The notes: generated by a model from the letters alone, not told the origin. 64,000 nt of DNA from Desulfitobacterium hafniense DCB-2 (GCF_000021925.1 NC_011830.1:3631001-3695000), one strand, 5' to 3'; shown: positions 6,777-15,819, counted from the stretch's first letter. Numbers and translations are program-made.

Positions 6777-7820
6777 CTAAGCATTAAAGATGCTGTCACC
6801 GGAAGAGGAAGCACAAGCGACACACATGGGGGGTTCAGAATTATCGAAGACTAGTTTGCCACAGCGGGTGCAATGCTTAGGACTGCCCTTATGAAGAAGA
6901 ATCTTGCCTGTGTAGTGACGATGGGACAGCTGCTTTGGCACAAATTCCAGGGCCTTCGGGTTGCAGATAGTGACACAGCGCTGACAACGGACACATTTAT
7001 ACGGTTCATAGATCAGGGTTAACTCATCCCCGTTTTCCCTTTTGGTAAGGGCTGCCTGGGGACAGATGGCCGCACATACTCCGCAGCTGGTGCAAATATT
7101 TCCCACTTGCAAAGCAGGTATGGGCATCTTATCCTGGGGATAAGCTTGCATCCGCTTTACTAATAATTGGCGTGTGCGGGGGATTGGGTAGGCTTCATCC
7201 GCAGTCAACCCCGGCAAGATGGTTTCAAGCTTCTCCCAGCCTTTCTTCCTCCACCCTCTTTTTTCCGCCGGCTCCTTTTGGGGCAGAGCAGCTCTGCTTG
7301 GGGAACCGGTTCCAGGTGTTGCCGCCTCCCCCGGTTGATCAGGGCTAACTTGAATGACGATCGGGGGATGATCCGGCCAGCTCTCATGAATGGCTTTGAA
7401 GGTTTTCACGCTTAAGGCACAGGCTTTTTTATCAGGGCACTCTGCGCATTTGCCCGTATGAATCACCACGTTCTTTTCCTTGGCTGCATGGATCAGGGCC
7501 AGCCACAAATCGCCATCGATGACTCCCAGACAAGGTATCTCAAAACCCAGAGGGGCTGCCTGAGGACAATTGAGGATAATCTCCCCTTGCTCCTCAAGAT
7601 AGGTATGCAGGAGATCCGTCGAACGATCCACAAAACCGTCACTGGGGCAAACTGCCATACATGCCCCACATTCGGTACATTTTTTGGCATCGATTTCACG
7701 ATATTCAGAGACAGCCTGATGAGGGCAAGCCTCTATGCATAACCGGCAGGGTTTAGCGTAGGGCTTTTTAGTATTTAAACAATTCTTATGGTGATAAACC
7801 ATTTGACATGTGTTGAGCAT
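6777..7820 (-). CDS. Polyferredoxin: 4Fe-4S protein with four cluster motifs and a C-terminal zinc ribbon
   Basis: A 347-residue cytosolic iron-sulfur protein. Visible cluster motifs: CRLCIEACP (about 27-35) and CTECGACMAVCP (48-59) at the N-terminus, CTSCGVCAAICP (about 245) and CVRCQRCVTIC (about 275) in the C-terminal half. Between the pairs are CAECPDKKAC and a Pro/Glu/Lys-rich linker (residues 165-200). The last 40 residues contain CTRCGKLV...CVAC, a zinc ribbon. It is likely an electron carrier or redox-enzyme maturation partner of the NapF type, but no oxidoreductase is adjacent, so the partner is unknown. ATG at 7820 (AGAGGTG upstream) is preferred over GTG at 7829. Confidence 0.82.
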   Translation of the reverse strand: MLNTCQMVYHHKNCLNTKKPYAKPCRLCIEACPHQAVSEYREIDAKKCTECGACMAVCPSDGFVDRSTDLLHTYLEEQGEIILNCPQAAPLGFEIPCLGVIDGDLWLALIHAAKEKNVVIHTGKCAECPDKKACALSVKTFKAIHESWPDHPPIVIQVSPDQPGEAATPGTGSPSRAALPQKEPAEKRGWRKKGWEKLETILPGLTADEAYPIPRTRQLLVKRMQAYPQDKMPIPALQVGNICTSCGVCAAICPQAALTKRENGDELTLIYEPYKCVRCQRCVTICNPKALEFVPKQLSHRHYTGKILLHKGSPKHCTRCGKLVFDNSEPPMCVACASSSGDSIFNA

Positions 7821-7879
7821 CTGCTTCACCTCTTAGTGCCACTTAATTTATTCTTTAGATTTAGTATAAACGTTTTAAC

Positions 7880-7914
7880 TGAGAAAAGAAAGAACAGAGC
7901 CTTTTACGCTCTGT
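7880..7914 (-). terminator. Terminator after the first FadR-type regulator gene
   Basis: Minus-strand ACAGAGC-GTAAAAG-GCTCTGT followed by TCTTTCTTTTC, 29 bases beyond the stop codon of the gene at 7943. Confidence 0.6.
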
Positions 7915-7942
7915 CCCAATACTTTCCTGTCCTATCTCAAGC

Positions 7943-8680
7943 CTAATATATAGGTGTTATTGCCTCATTTTCTTCATCAAAACCTTTTAAGATTTCTTCC
8001 TCTACACCGGTAAGATGAGTAAGCATATAGTTCCTGGCCATTTCCACATCCTTGGCCACAATCGCTTCATAAATCTTTTTGTGCTCCTGAAAAAGAAGGG
8101 CCGGAGTGTATTTGCCTTCATAAAGCTTCGAACGGCTCGCCTTAAGGCTATATTTCATAAGATCCGATATGGTGTCCATAAGCCGGATCATAATCTTATT
8201 CTTGGTCGCCCGGGTAATGGCGTAATGAAATCGATGGTCTGAAGAGCCATCGGAAGTAGGACTGTGTAAATCGTCCTGCAAGCGATCCAAGGCCGCCGAT
8301 AATTCTCTTATATCCTCTGCTTCGGCACGTTCAGCCGCCATCCCTACAGCCTGGACCTCAAGAATTTTCCGAATCTCCAGCAATTCAAGCACGGTTCCCT
8401 TCTCCATGGTAAGCATCCACGCTAAAGGCGCCACTACCGATTCGGAACGCAGTCTGCGAACGAAGGTCCCCTCGCCGCTGCGCACCTCAAGCAGTCCCAT
8501 CAATTCCAAGGCGCTGAGAGCTTCCCGAATCGAAGCCCGGCTCACTTTCAGGCGCTCCACCAAATCCCGTTCTGAAGGCAGCCGGTCGCCGGGTTTAAGT
8601 TCCCCGCGGGCTACCAGTTCCCGAATTTGCTCGACGATTTCTTCATAAATTTTTCGTGTCTTAATCGGTTTAAGCTCCAA
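7943..8680 (-). CDS. FadR/GntR-family transcriptional regulator (LldR-like)
   Basis: A 245-residue repressor-type protein. Residues 8-75 form the winged helix (IYEEIVEQIRELVARGELKP, then LPSERDLVERLKVSRASIRE), and residues 85-230 the all-helical FCD effector domain with metal-ligand-type residues in the RFHYAITRATKN region. It is about 60 percent similar by eye to its neighbour at 8835-9554, so the two arose by tandem duplication. Adjacency to lactate permease genes suggests control by lactate or a related hydroxyacid. Start is TTG at 8680 with GGAGAG upstream. Operators of the FadR type lie upstream of the permease at 9673. Confidence 0.88.
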   Translation of the reverse strand: MELKPIKTRKIYEEIVEQIRELVARGELKPGDRLPSERDLVERLKVSRASIREALSALELMGLLEVRSGEGTFVRRLRSESVVAPLAWMLTMEKGTVLELLEIRKILEVQAVGMAAERAEAEDIRELSAALDRLQDDLHSPTSDGSSDHRFHYAITRATKNKIMIRLMDTISDLMKYSLKASRSKLYEGKYTPALLFQEHKKIYEAIVAKDVEMARNYMLTHLTGVEEEILKGFDEENEAITPIY

Positions 8681-8834
8681 ATTTTACTCTCTCCTTAAGC
8701 CTAGCCCTCAATTCCCACTTAAGTTTATCATGAACAACTCTGCATTGACCAGCACTATTTTCTGTCAATTAAAACAAATTTCTCAATTCTGAACCTATTA
8801 TTTAAATTAAAATAAAATCTGCCGGCTAATTTCC

Positions 8835-9554
8835 CTACACATTATTACTGGAGTAATAATTCATAAGCCGTCTCTCAACTCCCGCCAAATGCTCCAACAT
8901 ATACTGACGGGCTTGTTCATCATTTTTCATCTGAATAGCGTCCAGGATGAGGACATGTTCCTTATATAAAATTTCCGGTGTGGCATGCTCTTCATAAAGG
9001 CGCACCCGACTGGCCTTTAAGGACTGGTGCATGGTATCGGATATAGCATTCATCAGCCTGACCAGGATCTTATTTTTGCTGGCTCTGGCTACGGCATAAT
9101 GAAAGCGCAGATCCGCTTCTTCTCCCAATTGACCGGTTTGCACATCGTCATGCATCGCCTTCAGCGCCCCTTCCAACTCACGCAGATCGTCGGAAGTCGC
9201 TCTCTTGGCAGCTAGAGTTACAGTTTGGCCCTCCAGCATTTTGCGAACTTCAAGCAGTTCCAGAATGGTGTCTTTCTCCATGCTCAACACCCATGTTAAA
9301 GGTGTCACAACCGAATCTAAATTGATTTTCTTAATATAGGTTCCTTCGCCGCTGCGAATCTCCAAGAGCCCCATCATTTCCAAAGCACTAAGGGCTTCGC
9401 GAACAGAGGCACGGCTGACATTGAGACGCACCGCCAAATCCCGCTCCGATGGCAGGCGATCCCCCGGTTTCAGATCCCCTTTAACCACCAACACCCGTAT
9501 CTGCTCGATAATTTCCTCGTATATTTTCTTCGTTTTGATAGGTTTTAAATCCAT
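8835..9554 (-). CDS. FadR/GntR-family transcriptional regulator (LldR-like), paralogue
   Basis: A 239-residue protein with the same architecture as its downstream neighbour: winged helix (IYEEIIEQIRVLVVKGDLKP; LPSERDLAVRLNVSRASVRE) and FCD domain (DLRFHYAVARASKNKILVRL). The start MDLKPIKTKK is at ATG 9554, with GGAGGG 5 bases upstream. It lies between the lactate permease gene (9673-11337) and the second regulator on the same strand. Known LldR/FadR proteins repress lactate or fatty acid genes until an acid ligand binds. The presence of two non-identical regulators may allow separate control of the two permeases, which is inference. Confidence 0.88.
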   Translation of the reverse strand: MDLKPIKTKKIYEEIIEQIRVLVVKGDLKPGDRLPSERDLAVRLNVSRASVREALSALEMMGLLEIRSGEGTYIKKINLDSVVTPLTWVLSMEKDTILELLEVRKMLEGQTVTLAAKRATSDDLRELEGALKAMHDDVQTGQLGEEADLRFHYAVARASKNKILVRLMNAISDTMHQSLKASRVRLYEEHATPEILYKEHVLILDAIQMKNDEQARQYMLEHLAGVERRLMNYYSSNNV

Positions 9555-9577
9555 GCTACCCTCCACTATAGAAAGAG

Positions 9578-9604
9578 ATGGGAAGTAGTTTAACTACTTC
9601 CCAT
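9578..9604 (-). repeat. 27-bp perfect palindrome between lctP and the regulator gene
   Basis: ATGGGAAGTAGTT and its exact complement flank a single T. It could be a terminator hairpin of the permease gene, though no T-tract follows, or a binding site in front of the regulator gene at 8835-9554. A second palindrome, AACTTATTT-G-AAATAAGTT, lies at 9630-9648. Confidence 0.5.
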
Positions 9605-9672
9605 TATTGATTCATAATATTTTTAATATAACTTATTTGAAATAAGTTGTCCACTCTATATATGCTTCAATC

Positions 9673-11337
9673 TTAATGGAGGAAGGCAGCGGCATCAGCA
9701 ATAACCGGGATCATGCCGGGTACCACATAAGCTTGCAGACAAATAATCACAATGACAGCTGCCAACATAGCCAGTGAGTGTTTCACTGTAAATTTGAAGA
9801 GCTCGGACTCACGGCCGACTAAAGTGGTGGCGGCGGCCACGGCGATGGATTGAGGTGAGATCATTTTGCCTACCACACCACCGGAACTGTTAGCTGCCAC
9901 AGTGAGTACAGGATTCATGCCCAGCTGCTCTGCGGTAACTTGTTGCAGTTTACCAAAGAGAGCATTAGCCGAGGTATCGGAACCGGTAAGGAATACCCCT
10001 AACCAACCTAATACTGGAGAAAGAACAGGGAAGAAAGCACCGGTGGAAGCAAAGAATAATCCTAAAGTATAGGAAAGGCCGGAGTAGTTGGCCAGGTAGG
10101 CAAAGCCAAGTACTGCCGAAATATTGATAACGGGATACATCAATTGCTTCAGGGTATCACCGAAGACTTTGACCGCTGTAGATGGTTTGATTCCTAAAAT
10201 GATGGTACTGATAATAGCAGCGATAAGAATGGCCGTACCTCCGGCGGACAGGAAATCCCATTTGAAGATGGCTTCATAGACGGTAGGTTTAGCCACGATG
10301 GGAGCTGCTTTATAGATCAGACCGTCAAGACCGGGCCAGCTGAATTTCAGAACAAGATGCAGTTTATCAAGAATGAAGGTTTTGAAAGAGGGTGTTCCCC
10401 AGATGGTCACCATGACAGTAAGAATAACGAAAGGAGACCATGCTTTGGCAATTTGACCTCCGGTGTATTTCTTCATTTCAGGTTCTTTGGTACCTCTCTC
10501 ATGAGGGAAACGCCATACAGTTTTAGGCTTCCAGAATCTCAGGAAGACTGTAGTGCACACCAAGGAGAACAAAGAAGAGATGATATCGGGGAGATAGGCA
10601 CCCAGATAGTTGGCAGACCACCATTGGGCTACCGCAAAGGATACACCGGTGACAAGAATAGCAGGCATAACTTCTTTAGCAGACTTCCAACCGGCCATCA
10701 AAATAACAAGGTAGAGAGGAATGATGACGGAGAGGAAAGGAAGCTGGCGGCCTACGGCTTGGGAGATAACAAAGTCGCCCATGCCGGTGACTGCACCTGC
10801 GGTGATGATGGGCGCACCGATGGCACCGAAGGCCACAGGAGCAGTATTGGCAATCAGGCAAAGTCCGGCTGCCTTGATGGGGTCAAAACCGAGACCGATG
10901 AGCAGTGCACCGGTAATAGCTACAGGAGCACCGAAACCGGCGGCACCCTCCAGAAAAGCTCCAAAACAGAAGGCGACAATAAGAGCCTGCAGACGGCGGT
11001 CATCGGAAATAGAAGCGATAGAACTTTTAATAATGTCAAACTGACCGGACACGACCGTCAAATTGTATAAGTAAACGGCGGTAATAACGATCCAGGCAAT
11101 AGGCCAGAGTCCATAAAGCATACCATATGCCGTAGCAGAAAGAGCCAGAGTCACCGGCATTTTATAAACAATAATAACATCCACAATGCTTATAGCAAGG
11201 GTAATCAGTCCTGCGACATACCCTTTCATACCTTTTACGGCTAAAGCCCAAAATAAAAATACGATAGGAATTGAAACAGCAAGTGCAGTTAAGCCAAGGC
11301 TACCGCCAAGTGCTGCGTAATCCTGTGTCCATGGCAT
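9673..11337 (-). CDS. lctP: L-lactate permease, LctP/LldP family
   Basis: Proton-coupled uptake (or export) of lactate and glycolate across the cytoplasmic membrane. The 554-residue protein has about 14 membrane helices and family signatures such as AFCFGAFLEGAAGFGAPVAI (about residue 118), LIANTAPVAFGAIGAPIITA (about 160), FLTGSDTSANALFGKLQQVT (about 445) and NSSGGVVGKMISPQSIAVAA (about 483). Start ATG 11337 has AAAGGGGA upstream. Three FadR-type operator sites at 11434-11499 stand in its promoter region. A close paralogue lies at 13287-14945, separated by an IS4 element. Confidence 0.94.
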   Translation of the reverse strand: MPWTQDYAALGGSLGLTALAVSIPIVFLFWALAVKGMKGYVAGLITLAISIVDVIIVYKMPVTLALSATAYGMLYGLWPIAWIVITAVYLYNLTVVSGQFDIIKSSIASISDDRRLQALIVAFCFGAFLEGAAGFGAPVAITGALLIGLGFDPIKAAGLCLIANTAPVAFGAIGAPIITAGAVTGMGDFVISQAVGRQLPFLSVIIPLYLVILMAGWKSAKEVMPAILVTGVSFAVAQWWSANYLGAYLPDIISSLFSLVCTTVFLRFWKPKTVWRFPHERGTKEPEMKKYTGGQIAKAWSPFVILTVMVTIWGTPSFKTFILDKLHLVLKFSWPGLDGLIYKAAPIVAKPTVYEAIFKWDFLSAGGTAILIAAIISTIILGIKPSTAVKVFGDTLKQLMYPVINISAVLGFAYLANYSGLSYTLGLFFASTGAFFPVLSPVLGWLGVFLTGSDTSANALFGKLQQVTAEQLGMNPVLTVAANSSGGVVGKMISPQSIAVAAATTLVGRESELFKFTVKHSLAMLAAVIVIICLQAYVVPGMIPVIADAAAFLH

Positions 11338-11433
11338 GAGTCAAATCCCCTTTCAGAATAATGTGCGTTTGTTAATTTGATTTAAATATTCTTATTTTTT
11401 ATAATCTTCTGTTTAATTCCTCCTATCATAGTA

Positions 11434-11499
11434 TGGTCAGGCCAACTAAGCCAATTTTAATGGTCGGACCAAGAATTTTACTTGATTCTGGTCTGACCT
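11434..11499 (-). promoter_or_regulatory. Three FadR/LldR-type operator sites upstream of lctP
   Basis: Three closely spaced copies of the FadR-family palindrome TGGTCnGnCCA: TGGTCAGGCCA (11434-11444), TGGTCGGACCA (11461-11471, perfect) and TGGTCTGACCT (11489-11499). FadR-family proteins are known to bind TGGTnnnACCA. Two such regulators are encoded immediately downstream of lctP. No equivalent sites are seen upstream of the second permease. Confidence 0.75.
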
Positions 11500-11571
11500 C
11501 CAGGGGTAATTGTATGTTAAATTCGCATCATTTGCAATAGAAAAGCAACTAAGAGAATAAATTCACTTACT

Positions 11572-11580
11572 ATGTCGAAT
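11572..11580. repeat. Target site duplication, left copy
   Basis: ATGTCGAAT directly precedes the left inverted repeat of the IS element and recurs at 13174-13182. Confidence 0.92.
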
Positions 11581-13173
11581 CAGTAGCGTTGCATAAAGAT
11601 AGCAACGAAAAAGTCAAGGTTTAAATTTGCTCATATTTAAGCAAATTTCCTCGAAATCACCGGTTATTCCTAATTATTTCTGTAAACATCATGAAAAAAT
11701 CCTTATAATAAGAGATAGGGTAGTCCTTGCCCAAATCTCAAATTATAAGGAGATAACAATGCAGGACAAGGATACTACGCAATCCACATTTATGCAAGCC
11801 TTTCAGCCGTTTTTTTCGAAAGATCTATGGGAAACTATTCACCGGGAGGTCCCTGGCCTTGACCTTCGGTCTCAAAAACTAACAACCAATCAACTCACTC
11901 TCCTCATTAGCCATGCTCAACTTCAAGAATACAGAGCTTTGCGAAAGATCAGTACAAGTGTTCACCATGACAGTTTAGGTCAAGCTATCGGACTCGAAAG
12001 CATTAGTCACAGCCAGATTTCCCGAAGGTTAAAGACCTTACCCACTCAAGTTCCGGAAATGCTTTTTAAGGGCACTTTACATAACGTAGCTCAAAAGCAA
12101 GGGTATGGGAAGATTCGGCAGCAACTCGGAAAATTGTACATGATTGATGCATCCACCATGAGCCTATGCCTTTCCCGCTACCCCTGGGCAGTCTTTAGAA
12201 AGAGCAAAGCCGGTGTCAAAATGCATCTGCGTTTAAGCTTTGATGCAATGGCTGTCCCGGATGAAGTGCTCGTTACCCCGGCCAAGACCGCCGACCGCAA
12301 GAAACTGGATGAGCTCATTGTTCAAGACCAAGAGGCTTTGAATATCTTTGATCGGGGTTATGTGGATTATAAGCTCTTTGATGATTACTGTGAAAAGGGA
12401 ATACGCTTTGTGACTCGTCTCAAAAACAACGCGGTGATAGAGTTTACTGGAGTAGAACGTCCAGTCAAAGAAGATGGGCTCATCGAAGAGGACGTGGATG
12501 TCATCTTAGGAGCAGGTTCTCGAAAAATGAAGCATACCCTTCGGGAAGTGACGATAGATGATAACGTCCATGAACCCTTCACCATCCTGACGAATGATTT
12601 TAACCTAAGTGCCGAAGAACTCGGTGAGATCTATCGCTATCGCTGGCAGATTGAGTTATTTTTTAAATGGCTCAAGCAGCATGCTCAAATTAAACACTTT
12701 TACGGCACGAGTGAGACCGCAGTCATCAACCAAATCCTCCTAGCCCTGATGATGTATTGCTTATTAGTTCTGCTCAAGCTTGAGGCGGGCTATCCAAGAG
12801 ATTTACTCACTTTGCAGCGACTGCTGATCGCCTGTCTGTTTGAGAGGTATGAAGAGTTTTTGGAGAAGCTGCGACGACGAAGGAGAAAGGGCTCCAAACG
12901 AATCCGTTATGAGGAGATCTATAGAATGACGGAGCATTCTATCTTGAAAGAAGAAGAGACCCAATGGCTCGATGATTTAACCTATGACCCAGTGATACTG
13001 TAAAGCATATGTGTAAAAATGTGGAATAGGACTGCCTTTTAGGTGAATGTTCCTTTTGGCAGAAGAGAGAGAAAGCAAATGGTTGTATACACCATATAAG
13101 GGATTTATGAACAATTGAAATTATGAGGGTTTTTCTATTGACATAAGCTTTTTATTTCAATGCAACGCTACTG
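11581..13173 (+). mobile_element. IS4-family insertion sequence, intact, 1593 bp
   Basis: Bounded by perfect 14-bp inverted repeats, CAGTAGCGTTGCAT at 11581-11594 and its complement at 13160-13173, and flanked by 9-bp direct repeats (11572-11580 and 13174-13182). It contains a single full-length transposase gene. It sits between two lactate permease genes, 73 bases upstream of the operator array of the first. Intact ends, intact target duplication and intact transposase indicate a recent insertion. Confidence 0.93.
11759..13003 (+). CDS. IS4-family DDE transposase
   Basis: A 414-residue transposase. The DDE residues can be placed: first Asp in KLYMIDASTMSLC (about residue 128), second Asp in LNIFDRGYVDY (about 196), and the Glu in the YREK signature YRYRWQIELFFKWLK (about 292), which fits Y-x2-R-x3-E-x6-K exactly. 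ATG at 11759 with AAGGAG upstream is chosen over an in-frame ATG at 11627 that would add a low-complexity extension. The product is full length, so the element may still be mobile. Confidence 0.93.
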   Translation: MQDKDTTQSTFMQAFQPFFSKDLWETIHREVPGLDLRSQKLTTNQLTLLISHAQLQEYRALRKISTSVHHDSLGQAIGLESISHSQISRRLKTLPTQVPEMLFKGTLHNVAQKQGYGKIRQQLGKLYMIDASTMSLCLSRYPWAVFRKSKAGVKMHLRLSFDAMAVPDEVLVTPAKTADRKKLDELIVQDQEALNIFDRGYVDYKLFDDYCEKGIRFVTRLKNNAVIEFTGVERPVKEDGLIEEDVDVILGAGSRKMKHTLREVTIDDNVHEPFTILTNDFNLSAEELGEIYRYRWQIELFFKWLKQHAQIKHFYGTSETAVINQILLALMMYCLLVLLKLEAGYPRDLLTLQRLLIACLFERYEEFLEKLRRRRRKGSKRIRYEEIYRMTEHSILKEEETQWLDDLTYDPVIL

Positions 13174-13182
13174 ATGTCGAAT
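13174..13182. repeat. Target site duplication, right copy
   Basis: ATGTCGAAT follows the right inverted repeat, matching 11572-11580 exactly. Confidence 0.92.
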
Positions 13183-13220
13183 AGAATTTCAATTTGGAAT
13201 CTTTAATAAGTTCTCAACAG

Positions 13221-13246
13221 AAAAGGAAGGGGATGGCTCCCCTTCC
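13221..13246 (-). terminator. Terminator of the second lactate permease gene
   Basis: Minus-strand GGAAGGGGA-GCCA-TCCCCTTCC followed by TTTT. It lies 41 bases past the lctP paralogue stop and just outside the IS element. Confidence 0.7.
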
Positions 13247-13286
13247 CTTCAGGCAATCTTGGTTTAATTATATATAACATTTTCCT

Positions 13287-14945
13287 TTAGGGCCCTGCCG
13301 TGATCACCGGAATCATTCCCGGAACCACATAGGCCTGCAGAGTAATCATAATACATATGACGAGCAATAGAATCAGGGAATGCTTGAGGGTAAACCGCAA
13401 CAGCTCTGACTCCCTCCCCACCAGAGATGTAGCTGCAGCCGCCACCGCAATGGACTGGGGCGAAATCATCTTGCCCACAACCCCGCCGGAGCTGTTGGCC
13501 GCCACAGTCAGGACCGGATTAACCCCGATCTGCTCGGCGGTGACCTGCTGCAATTTACCAAACAAGGCGTTGGCCGAGGTATCCGAACCGGTGAGGAACA
13601 CGGCCAGCCATCCCAAGACAGGAGACAGGAAGGGGAACAGGGAACCTGTCGAAGCAAAGAGCAGACCCAAGGTATAGGACAGCCCCGAATAGTTGGCTAA
13701 GTAGGCGAACCCCAGAACCGAAGCAATATTGATAATCGCAAAGGTTAATTGTTTAAGTGTCTTGACAAAGACCTTCCAGGCTCTTCCGGGGCTAACCCCG
13801 AGAATGAACATGGAGATGATGGCAGAGATTAAAATGGCTGTCCCGGCGGCAGAAAACCAATCCCATTTATAGGCTGCTGCATAGACGGTGGGCTTGGCGA
13901 CAATGGGAGCCGCCTTATAGACCAGCCCATCCAATCCCGGCCAATGAGCTATATTGACGTAAAGCCCGGCATTGGTAGCCCAGGTCTTGAACCCGGGGGT
14001 TCCCCAAATTCCGACCAGGACAGTGAGTATAGCAAAGGGCGACCAGGCCTTGATAATCTGCCCTGCCGTAAATCTTTGCGCAACCACGTTATCCTCTTTA
14101 CCTTCTTCATGAGGGAAGCGCCAGTTATTTTTGGGCTTCCATACACGCAGGAACAAGGTCAGGGCAATCAAGGAGAACAACGAAGAGATAATATCCGGCA
14201 AATAGGCACCCAGATGGTTAGAGGACCACCACTGGGCAACGGCGAAGGCGATCCCTGCCACAAGGGCTGCCGGAAGAACTTCCTTGGCTCCTTTCCAACC
14301 GGACATAAGCACCACCAGGTAGATAGGGATGATCACCGACAGGAAAGGAAGTTGACGTCCTATAGCCTGGGAAATGACAAAATCCCCCATGCCGGTGACT
14401 GCACCCGCTGCGATAATTGGTGCGCCGATGGCACCAAAGGCCACAGGTGCCGTGTTGGCAATTAAGCAAAGTCCTGCTGCATAGAGTGGGTTAAAGCCTA
14501 AACCGATCAGAATCGAGGCTGAGATAGCCACAGGTGCACCGAACCCGGCAGCTCCTTCTAAAAAAGCCCCAAAACAGAATGCCACCAATAAAGCTTGGAT
14601 CCGCCGGTCATTGGAAATTGAGGAAATAGAGCCTTTAATGACATCGAATTGGCCGGCCTCAACGGTTAAATTATATAAGAACACTGCGGTAACCACGATC
14701 CAGGAAATCGGCCAGAGCCCATAGAGAATTCCATAAAGGCTTGCTGAAAGAGCGATGGAGATCGGCATCTTGTAGACAAGGACAACAATGACGAGGGTAA
14801 TGAGCAGGGTCGACATACCCGCAATATGTCCTTTCATACGTTTAATGGCCAGCGCCCATAAGAGGAAGAAAATAGGGATGGAGACAACCAAAGCTGTCAG
14901 GGCTATACTTCCTCCCAAAGCAGAATAGTTTTGAGTCCAAGGCAT
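13287..14945 (-). CDS. lctP: L-lactate permease, LctP/LldP family, paralogue
   Basis: A 552-residue lactate permease closely similar to the one at 9673-11337 along its whole length, including FLEGAAGFGAPVAI, LTGSDTSANALFGKLQQVTA and SSGGVVGKMISPQSIAVAAA. ATG at 14945 (MPWTQNYSALGG) is chosen because GGTGGA lies upstream and the start matches the paralogue; the in-frame ATG at 15035 would add 30 unrelated residues. The similarity and adjacency indicate a local duplication later separated by the IS element. Its promoter region lacks the FadR-type sites found before the other copy, so regulation probably differs. Confidence 0.94.
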   Translation of the reverse strand: MPWTQNYSALGGSIALTALVVSIPIFFLLWALAIKRMKGHIAGMSTLLITLVIVVLVYKMPISIALSASLYGILYGLWPISWIVVTAVFLYNLTVEAGQFDVIKGSISSISNDRRIQALLVAFCFGAFLEGAAGFGAPVAISASILIGLGFNPLYAAGLCLIANTAPVAFGAIGAPIIAAGAVTGMGDFVISQAIGRQLPFLSVIIPIYLVVLMSGWKGAKEVLPAALVAGIAFAVAQWWSSNHLGAYLPDIISSLFSLIALTLFLRVWKPKNNWRFPHEEGKEDNVVAQRFTAGQIIKAWSPFAILTVLVGIWGTPGFKTWATNAGLYVNIAHWPGLDGLVYKAAPIVAKPTVYAAAYKWDWFSAAGTAILISAIISMFILGVSPGRAWKVFVKTLKQLTFAIINIASVLGFAYLANYSGLSYTLGLLFASTGSLFPFLSPVLGWLAVFLTGSDTSANALFGKLQQVTAEQIGVNPVLTVAANSSGGVVGKMISPQSIAVAAAATSLVGRESELLRFTLKHSLILLLVICIMITLQAYVVPGMIPVITAGP

Positions 14946-15050
14946 GTATAAATTCCACCTTTCTTTTTTAAGATACTTGTTGAATAGCCATGTACAAAGG
15001 TTATTATTAGCAATTCTTGAGAAAATATCATACACAGCCCCAAAATAGGC

Positions 15051-15081
15051 AAAAAAATAAACCCAGTCCTCAACTGGGTTT
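15051..15081 (-). terminator. Terminator after the 153-residue hypothetical gene
   Basis: Minus-strand AAACCCAG-TTGAGGA-CTGGGTTT followed by ATTTTTTT, directly beyond the stop codon at 15086. Confidence 0.8.
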
Positions 15082-15085
15082 TAAT

Positions 15086-15547
15086 TTACTGAAAGCGCAA
15101 TTCTGCTTTTTTAACTTCCTCCTGGATAGACTGGCTTACCCGAAAGAAAAGCCTTTCCACATCCAGCCGGTGAATCTGCAGGTTCTCCGGGCTGAGAAAT
15201 TCAATTTTACGGAATTCCGGTTTGATCGTGAAGGGGAGCAGATCATCCAGGTTCTCCAGCCTTAGTGTTAAGATGACAGGGGCGTAGGCCACCTCACGTT
15301 TGCGCCGGCCATCGGATTCAGTGACGGTATACAAATCAAGGCTCACGTCGATGTCTTCAAGGAATATTCCCTGCATGGGTACATTTCTCAGTAAGGCGAC
15401 TTCCTGCTCACGGACCTGTTCAGCTATTTCTTCCTGGGTTTTCCCTCCGAATATAAAACGCCCGCTCTTCCCTTCTCCACGAAAATCCAAACGGATTCTG
15501 GCCCGGATATGTTCTGTCAGCACTTCATTTCCAATACGAATTTTCAT
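15086..15547 (-). CDS. Hypothetical protein, 153 residues
   Basis: Not recognised. The soluble 153-residue product begins MKIRIGNEVLTEHIRARIRL and alternates charged and hydrophobic residues in a beta-rich pattern, for example APVILTLRLENLDDLLPFTI around residue 100. There is no signal peptide, membrane segment or Cys pair. It is single, with a good terminator directly after it. The only neighbouring genes are the divergently placed 170-residue gene upstream and the lactate permease downstream. Confidence 0.7.
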   Translation of the reverse strand: MKIRIGNEVLTEHIRARIRLDFRGEGKSGRFIFGGKTQEEIAEQVREQEVALLRNVPMQGIFLEDIDVSLDLYTVTESDGRRKREVAYAPVILTLRLENLDDLLPFTIKPEFRKIEFLSPENLQIHRLDVERLFFRVSQSIQEEVKKAELRFQ

Positions 15548-15819
15548 TCTTCATCTCCCTGCCACACTTAGTCATGTTCTATTAATCAATCTTTTAATAA
15601 ATATACTAACGCCTAAACCCCTGATGGTGTCCATTCGCTGTTCTTGAACTATCAAGTTTACCTCTTTATTCGGCAAGGTTTCGCATTCTCCTTCTCCTCT
15701 TCGTGTGAAGCAGGCTGTTTACATTAAATTAACCTGACTGACTTTCCGCAGGGGTTGAATCCCCTGAATGAAGTCCCGTTCAATGGATATACTAACAAAA
15801 ATCATGAAGGGGGATAAAA

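Noticed and set aside
10357..11070. 237-residue open frame on the plus strand inside the lactate permease gene
   Set aside because: It is antisense to conserved permease segments, has no RBS and a composition typical of shadow frames.
14946..15050. FadR-type operators upstream of the second lactate permease
   Set aside because: No TGGTnnnACCA-like palindrome is visible in this interval.
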